A DNA stretch of 64,000 nt from an uncultured Eubacteriales bacterium (GTDB lineage Bacteria; Bacillota; Clostridia; Christensenellales; Aristaeellaceae), in NCBI GenBank assembly GCA_902793605.1, contig CADBEB010000016.1, positions 1 to 64,000 of the forward strand. Reading direction: 5' to 3'. Position numbers and translations under genes: made by a program. The notes beneath the pieces are model-generated. The model ran no database searches and had not been told where the DNA came from. It saw only the letters and a program-made list of their open reading frames with translations. Positions 59,935-64,000 of this stretch are shown here, in pieces. Every line of letters begins with the position of its first letter. Within the stretch, counting starts at the first letter, position 1.

Positions 59935-61453
59935 CTCCCACCCGGGTCATCATCAGGCCGATCTGCTGCTTGTCCGCTTTCCGGCCGTCCACGATACCGC
60001 TGACCTTTCCGCCGCACAGAACCAGAATCCGGTCGCACAGTTCCATCAGCACGTCCAGGTCCTCGCCCACAAAGATCACGGCAACTCCTTTTTCTTTCTG
60101 CAGGTTCATCAGCTGATAGATTGTGTAGGAAGAGTTGATATCCAGTCCGCGTACCGGATATGCCATCATCAGCACTTTGGGCGTTTGGGCGATTTCCCGG
60201 CCGACCAGAACCTTCTGTACATTTCCGCCGGACAGCCGGCGTACAGGAATGCTTGTCCCGGGCGTGGCCACTTCCAGCTCCCGGATGATCCACCTGGCCA
60301 TACTCTTCGGGGCTTTCCGGTTCAAAAATCCGTGCGGGCCGCTTCGGTAGCTGCGCAGCATCATGTTGTCCGTAATGTCCATACTACCGACCAGGCCCAT
60401 GCCCAGCCGGTCTTCCGGTACGAAGCTCAGGGACACGCCCAGCTGCCGGATCTGCATCGGTGTTTTGTATTTCAGGTCGATCGCCTTGTTCGTTTCCGGA
60501 TCATGGAAAATCACCGTTCCCTCTTCCGTACCTTGCAGACCGTAAATTGCTTCCAGCAGTTCTTTCTGTCCCGCGCCGGAGATGCCGGCGATTCCGAGTA
60601 TCTCCCCGCTGTTTGCGTCAAAGGAAACGTGATCCAGTTTCAGCAGGCCTTCCTCATTCCGTACCGTCAGGTCGCGGATCTCCAGCCGCAGCTGCGGATC
60701 CACAGGATCAGGCCGGTCAATATTCAGCGACACCGCGCGTCCGACCATCATATCGGTCATTTCCTGGGCGTTCGTATCCTTCGTGATCAGCGTGCCGATA
60801 TACCTGCCTCCACGGAGTACCGCCACCTTGTCAGACAGGGCCTGCACTTCATTCAGCTTGTGCGTGATGATCACGATGGCTTTCCCGTCGTCCCGCATAT
60901 TCCGCAGAACGGCGAACAGCTTGTCTGTTTCCTGCGGCGTCAGCACGGCGGTGGGCTCGTCCAGGATCAGGATATCCGCTCCGCGGTACAGCACTTTGAC
61001 AATCTCCACCGTCTGCTTCTGGGAAACGGACATATCATAAATCTTCTGGCTCGGATTCACGTCAAAACCGTAAGCGTCGCAGATCTCCCGGATCTTCTTC
61101 GTAGCGCTCTTCAGGTCCAGTTTCCCTTCCAGGCCCAGCACGATGTTCTCCGCCGCGCTCAAAACGTCCACCAGCTTAAAATGCTGGTGAATCATTCCGA
61201 TCCCCAGTTCAAAGGCTTCCTTCGGGGAAGCAATCACCACCGGTTCACCGTTCACGCGGATCGTGCCGGAATCCGGGAAATAGATCCCTGCAAGCATATT
61301 CATCAGGGTCGTCTTCCCGCTGCCGTTTTCTCCCAGCAGCGCCAGGATCTCTCCGCGGTTGATGTCCAGGGAAACGTCATTGTTGGCCAGTACGGAACCG
61401 AAACGTTTGTGAATGTTTCGCATTTCCACTGCAGCTGAAGTGTTCAAACGCAT
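59915..61453 (-). CDS. nupO: Nucleoside ABC importer ATPase (NupO/YufO-like)
   Basis: 512 residues from ATG at 61453; ATG at 61465 and TTG at 61447 are alternatives, the TTG having AGGAGG at the best spacing. Two fused ATPase domains: Walker A GENGSGKTT, signature MSVSQKQT, Walker B ILILDEPTAVL in the first; LSGGNVQK and the degenerate LMMAYPVRGLD in the second, as usual for this family. It powers import by NupPQ. Two stem-loops separate it from the binding-protein gene. Confidence 0.93.
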   Translation of the reverse strand: MRLNTSAAVEMRNIHKRFGSVLANNDVSLDINRGEILALLGENGSGKTTLMNMLAGIYFPDSGTIRVNGEPVVIASPKEAFELGIGMIHQHFKLVDVLSAAENIVLGLEGKLDLKSATKKIREICDAYGFDVNPSQKIYDMSVSQKQTVEIVKVLYRGADILILDEPTAVLTPQETDKLFAVLRNMRDDGKAIVIITHKLNEVQALSDKVAVLRGGRYIGTLITKDTNAQEMTDMMVGRAVSLNIDRPDPVDPQLRLEIRDLTVRNEEGLLKLDHVSFDANSGEILGIAGISGAGQKELLEAIYGLQGTEEGTVIFHDPETNKAIDLKYKTPMQIRQLGVSLSFVPEDRLGMGLVGSMDITDNMMLRSYRSGPHGFLNRKAPKSMARWIIRELEVATPGTSIPVRRLSGGNVQKVLVGREIAQTPKVLMMAYPVRGLDINSSYTIYQLMNLQKEKGVAVIFVGEDLDVLMELCDRILVLCGGKVSGIVDGRKADKQQIGLMMTRVGGEQDGE

Positions 61454-61483
61454 TTCCTCCTGCATAATCAGTCTCTTTTCCGC

Positions 61484-61566
61484 AAAGGGCAAAGCGGCAC
61501 ATCCGGCTGCTCTGCCCTTTACGGAAAAATGAGAGGAAGGGCCCCAGCCGCAGACCGGGGCCCTTT
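61484..61566 (-). promoter_or_regulatory. Two stem-loops between nupN and nupO
   Basis: AAGGGCCCC/GGGGCCCTT (61537-61566) and AAAGGGC...GCCCTTT (61484-61520), the first 14 bp after the nupN stop. They mirror the hairpins after other binding-protein genes here and should favour expression of the binding protein. Confidence 0.7.
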
Positions 61567-61580
61567 GGGTCGCAGGGTGA

Positions 61581-62759
61581 TCAGAACGCGGTGTCCAGCA
61601 GGGTGATACCGTCGATCTGGATATCGAAGTAAGGCGCGCTGCGGAATTCGGATTCATGGAAATAGCCGTCAGCGATTACTTCGGTGTCGGGCGTATAGGC
61701 CGCATCGGTATCCACGTCTGCCTGATAGGATTCCAGCGCGGCGCCGTCCTTGGTGAAGGTAGCGGTGTCGAACACTTTCAGCTCGCCGCTGGCCAGCTTA
61801 GCGGTCGCTTCTTCGATGGCTTCCTTGGTTCCGGGAGCGGCGGCAGCTTCATTCAGCTCGGCCAGGACAACGCTGCCCGTGGCGATCGTGCCGGTCCAGT
61901 CAGCGGGAATCTCCTCACCGTTGGTCACGGCGTTGATGATGAACTCAAAGTAGGGTTCCCAGTTGATGCGGCTGGCCACGATGTAAGTGTCCGGGCAGGC
62001 TTCAGCAGCGGAACCATTGTAGAAAACGAACGGGATACCGTTCTTCTGGAACTCGGTGGGAGCGCCCATGGAGTCGGCATGCTCGGAGATCACGACGCAG
62101 TTGTCGTTGATCAGTTTGATGGCGCCTTCCTGCTCCAGGGTGGGATCATACCAGGATCCGGTGAAGGTTACTTCCATCGTGGCGGTGGGGCAAACGCTCC
62201 GGGCGCCCAGGAAGAAGGAAGTGTAGCCGGAGATAACCTCGGCGTAGGTGTAGGCGCCGATGTAGCCCAGCTTAGCCTGATCAGCGGTAATCTTGCCTTC
62301 TTCGATCAGCTGGTTCAGCTTCAGGCCGGCAGCGATGCCGCCCAGGAACCGTCCTTCATAGATGCTGGCAAAAGCATTGTGGAAGTTGGCCAGGCCTTCA
62401 GTATGGGCCTTGGTGCCGGTGGCGTGGCAGAACTGTACGTTCGGATATTCTTTGGCAGCCTGGATCATGTAGTCTTCATGGCCGAAGCTGTCGGCGAAGA
62501 CGATGTTGCATCCGTCGTCAGCCAGGTCGGCAGCCGTGTTGTAGCAGTCTTCGGACTCGCCGATGTTGGTCTTCAGCACGTACTCAACGCCGAGCTTTTC
62601 ACAGGCTTCCTTCGCGCCGTTGATGAAGTTCAGGTCGTAGGTGGAGTTTTCGTCATGCAGGAAGATGAAGCCAATCTTCACCTTGGTGCCTTCGGCCATA
62701 ACGCTGAAAGCGGTCAGGCACATAGCCAGAGCCAGAACCAGAGCAAGAATCTTCTTCAT
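61581..62759 (-). CDS. nupN: BMP-family nucleoside-binding protein (NupN-like)
   Basis: 392 residues from ATG at 62759 (GAGGAGGACTTACC upstream). Signal peptide MKKILALVLALAMCLTAF...MA. Mature part: KIGFIFLHDENSTYDLNFINGAKE, FADSFGHEDYMIQAAKEYPNVQF, GRFLGGIAAGL and SEHADSMGAP, typical of BmpA/Med proteins that bind purine nucleosides. There is no clear lipobox, unlike many BMP lipoproteins. It follows xpt by 58 bp. Confidence 0.93.
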   Translation of the reverse strand: MKKILALVLALAMCLTAFSVMAEGTKVKIGFIFLHDENSTYDLNFINGAKEACEKLGVEYVLKTNIGESEDCYNTAADLADDGCNIVFADSFGHEDYMIQAAKEYPNVQFCHATGTKAHTEGLANFHNAFASIYEGRFLGGIAAGLKLNQLIEEGKITADQAKLGYIGAYTYAEVISGYTSFFLGARSVCPTATMEVTFTGSWYDPTLEQEGAIKLINDNCVVISEHADSMGAPTEFQKNGIPFVFYNGSAAEACPDTYIVASRINWEPYFEFIINAVTNGEEIPADWTGTIATGSVVLAELNEAAAAPGTKEAIEEATAKLASGELKVFDTATFTKDGAALESYQADVDTDAAYTPDTEVIADGYFHESEFRSAPYFDIQIDGITLLDTAF

Positions 62760-62817
62760 GTGGTAAGTCCTCCTCATAGAAATAGTTTGGAGTAATGGTT
62801 ATCTATTGGATCAGTCG

Positions 62818-63327
62818 TCATCCGGCCGGCAGCTTCTTTCCGCCCTCCTGGAACCCCTTTTCCACCGCGATGCCGACGCCCACAACCTCCGCCTTCTGCT
62901 GTTCGCACAGGCTCAGCAGACCGTGCACCGCCTGCCCGTCCGCCAGGAAATCGTCAATGATCAGCACCCGCGTCCCTTCGGGCAGGTACTTCCGGTCGAT
63001 CCGGATGGTGTTCTGTGTCTTGTGGGTGAAAGAATAAACGCCGGCCTGCACCGTCTCGCTGGAGAGCACTGAGGTGTTGCTCTTCTTGGCAAAGACGACC
63101 GGCAGGTCGCCCAGCGCATGCGCCGCGGCCACTGCCATGGCAATCCCGCTGGCCTCCACCGTCAGTACAAGCTCCGGTTTGGCGTCCCTGAACTCCTCTG
63201 CCCAGGCTTCACCCATCTTGAAAAGGAGCTTCGTATCGATTGTATGATTAAGGAACATATCGACCTTGACGATGTCGTGGCCGATCCCGAATCCTTTTTC
63301 CTGGATCATCTTCCGCAGCGCTTCCAT
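62818..63327 (-). CDS. xpt: Xanthine phosphoribosyltransferase, short C-terminus
   Basis: 169 residues from MEALRKMIQEKG, which matches the start of Xpt proteins and has GGAGGCAG before it. FLNHTIDTKLL, TVEASGIAMAVAAA, FAKKSNTSVLSSETVQAGVYSFTHK and the PRPP loop VLIIDDFLADGQA are intact. The chain ends at EKGFQEGGKKLPAG, about 20 residues short of family members of about 190, and a full-length tail is not found in other frames. Xpt salvages xanthine to XMP. It leads a purine operon with the Nup importer. Confidence 0.92.
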   Translation of the reverse strand: MEALRKMIQEKGFGIGHDIVKVDMFLNHTIDTKLLFKMGEAWAEEFRDAKPELVLTVEASGIAMAVAAAHALGDLPVVFAKKSNTSVLSSETVQAGVYSFTHKTQNTIRIDRKYLPEGTRVLIIDDFLADGQAVHGLLSLCEQQKAEVVGVGIAVEKGFQEGGKKLPAG

Positions 63328-63344
63328 GTCTGCCTCCAAAACAC

Positions 63345-63357
63345 GAACATTATGTTC
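63345..63357. promoter_or_regulatory. Palindrome GAACATTATGTTC in the xpt leader
   Basis: A perfect 13-bp inverted repeat lies between the -10 box and the xpt start codon. It shares the CGAAC core of PurR boxes and also resembles a LexA box with one extra base. A repressor bound here would block transcription. Confidence 0.5.
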
Positions 63358-63369
63358 TATTACAGGCAA

Positions 63370-63398
63370 ATTATACGATTTTTTTCCGTACTTTTCAA
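63370..63398 (-). promoter_or_regulatory. Promoter of the xpt-nup operon
   Basis: Minus strand TTGAAA (63393-63398), 17-bp spacer, TATAAT (63370-63375). The leader to the start codon is about 35 nt, too short for a purine riboswitch. Confidence 0.82.
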
Positions 63399-63429
63399 TG
63401 AAGATTATATGCCAAAAGTGTTAAATTCG

Positions 63430-64000
63430 TTAAGCCAGTTCCGTCTTCCCCGTATACAGTTCATAGTACCGGCCCTTCATCTCCAGCAGGTCCTCATGCG
63501 TACCGCGTTCAATGATTTCACCCTTCTCGAGCACCATGATCGCATTCGCGTTCCGGACCGTCGACAGCCGGTGCGCGATCACGAAGGTCGTCCTCGTCTT
63601 CATCAGCCGGTCCATCCCGTGCTCGATATGCCGCTCTGTCCGGGTATCGACGCTGCTGGTTGCCTCGTCCAGCACCAGGATCGGCGCCTTGCTGACTGCG
63701 GCGCGCGCGATGTTCAGCAGCTGCCGCTGGCCCTGGCTCAGGTTGGCGCCGTCGCCCTCAAGCATCGTGTCGTATCCGTTCTCCAGGCGCATGATGAAAC
63801 TGTGAGCGCTGGCCAGTTTCGCGGCCGCCTCCACCTCCTCATCGGTTGCGTCCGGCCGGCCGTACCGGATGTTCTCCCGTACCGTACCGGTGAACAGATG
63901 GGTATCCTGCAGGACCATCGCGATGTTCTGCCGCAGCCAGTCGCGCGGATAGTCTTTGATATCCTTCCCGTCAATTGTAATGCTTCCCTCTTCGATATCG
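63430..64000 (-). CDS. ABC exporter ATPase domain, partial (start beyond window)
   Basis: The minus-strand frame is open to the window end. It covers the C-terminal part of a half-transporter ATPase: a strand before MVLQDTHLFTG (Q loop), signature LSQGQRQLL, Walker B ILVLDEATSSVD and the His loop FVIAHRLSTV. The pattern is of MsbA/LmrA-type multidrug or lipid exporters with fused membrane and ATPase domains. The membrane domain is outside the window. Likely ends the upstream transcription unit; xpt begins 50 bp beyond it under its own promoter. Confidence 0.92.
   Translation of the reverse strand, partial: DIEEGSITIDGKDIKDYPRDWLRQNIAMVLQDTHLFTGTVRENIRYGRPDATDEEVEAAAKLASAHSFIMRLENGYDTMLEGDGANLSQGQRQLLNIARAAVSKAPILVLDEATSSVDTRTERHIEHGMDRLMKTRTTFVIAHRLSTVRNANAIMVLEKGEIIERGTHEDLLEMKGRYYELYTGKTELA

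Noticed and set aside
63328..63430. Guanine/purine riboswitch before xpt
   Set aside because: The promoter lies only about 40 bp from the start codon and no three-way junction with TATA-type loops can be drawn.
1..64000. Prophage, insertion sequence or integrative element
   Set aside because: No integrase, transposase, capsid or conjugation gene was found, and no tRNA-flanking direct repeat was seen.

Overview
The window looks like chromosome of a Gram-positive, anaerobic Clostridia member from a gut or rumen habitat (inference). Grounds: GC-rich coding with Firmicutes-type ribosome sites and promoters, an electron-bifurcating NADH/ferredoxin-type [FeFe] hydrogenase, five carbohydrate or nucleoside ABC importers, DegV, VanW/SH3 and LtaS/MdoB-like envelope proteins, and HU. 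A Christensenellales/Aristaeellaceae-type organism would fit, but no 16S rRNA gene is present. Nearly all genes lie on the minus strand; exceptions are miaA, an O-antigen-ligase-like gene and an SH3/VanW gene. I see no prophage, insertion sequence or CRISPR array.

Layout. 1-8.4 kb: secreted repeat proteins, namely a very large YDG/MBG-repeat surface protein broken by two frameshifts at copies of a 520-bp-spaced repeat, then two smaller secreted proteins sharing a C-terminal Ig-like domain, preceded by a hairpin-rich leader. 8.9-12.9 kb: a compact type IV pilus-like operon (pilC, four single-span pilin-like genes, pilT), then a membrane transglutaminase and HU. 14.4-18.1 kb: miaA with a palindromic-element-derived N-terminal extension, a zinc-ribbon gene and two aldo/keto reductases. 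18.2-32.9 kb: three CUT2-type sugar importers (a ChvE/Mms-like system with two permeases, a galactose Mgl system with two small membrane proteins at its end, and a ribose/Lsr-like system). 33.1-37.3 kb: an envelope operon (LtaS/MdoB-like enzyme, CotH-like protein, HAD phosphatase).

37.4-42.5 kb: a bifurcating hydrogenase operon (NuoE-like, HATPase, HndB, NuoF-like, HydA). 42.6-47.1 kb: an adjoining signalling cluster built from a HydS-like sensory hydrogenase, an RsbW-like ATPase, two DRTGG-type proteins, a PHP phosphoesterase, a cysteine-rich DUF6062-like protein and dCMP deaminase. Two Met tRNAs (elongator and initiator) follow. 47.5-52.8 kb: a secreted OB-fold-like protein and a CUT1 sugar importer with the binding protein encoded last. 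52.9-57.8 kb: O-antigen-ligase-like protein, SH3/VanW protein, peptidoglycan-binding protein, DegV. 57.8-63.3 kb: a purine-salvage operon (xpt plus a BMP-type nucleoside importer). The window ends inside an exporter-type ABC half-transporter.

Recurrent themes: a stem-loop follows every CUT2/BMP binding-protein gene before its ATPase or permease gene, which fits differential expression of binding protein over membrane parts. Two sugar promoters share a 14-bp operator-like motif. Four unrelated secreted proteins use nearly the same signal peptide. No sugar kinase, isomerase or transcription factor lies beside the importers, so their control and catabolism must be encoded elsewhere.
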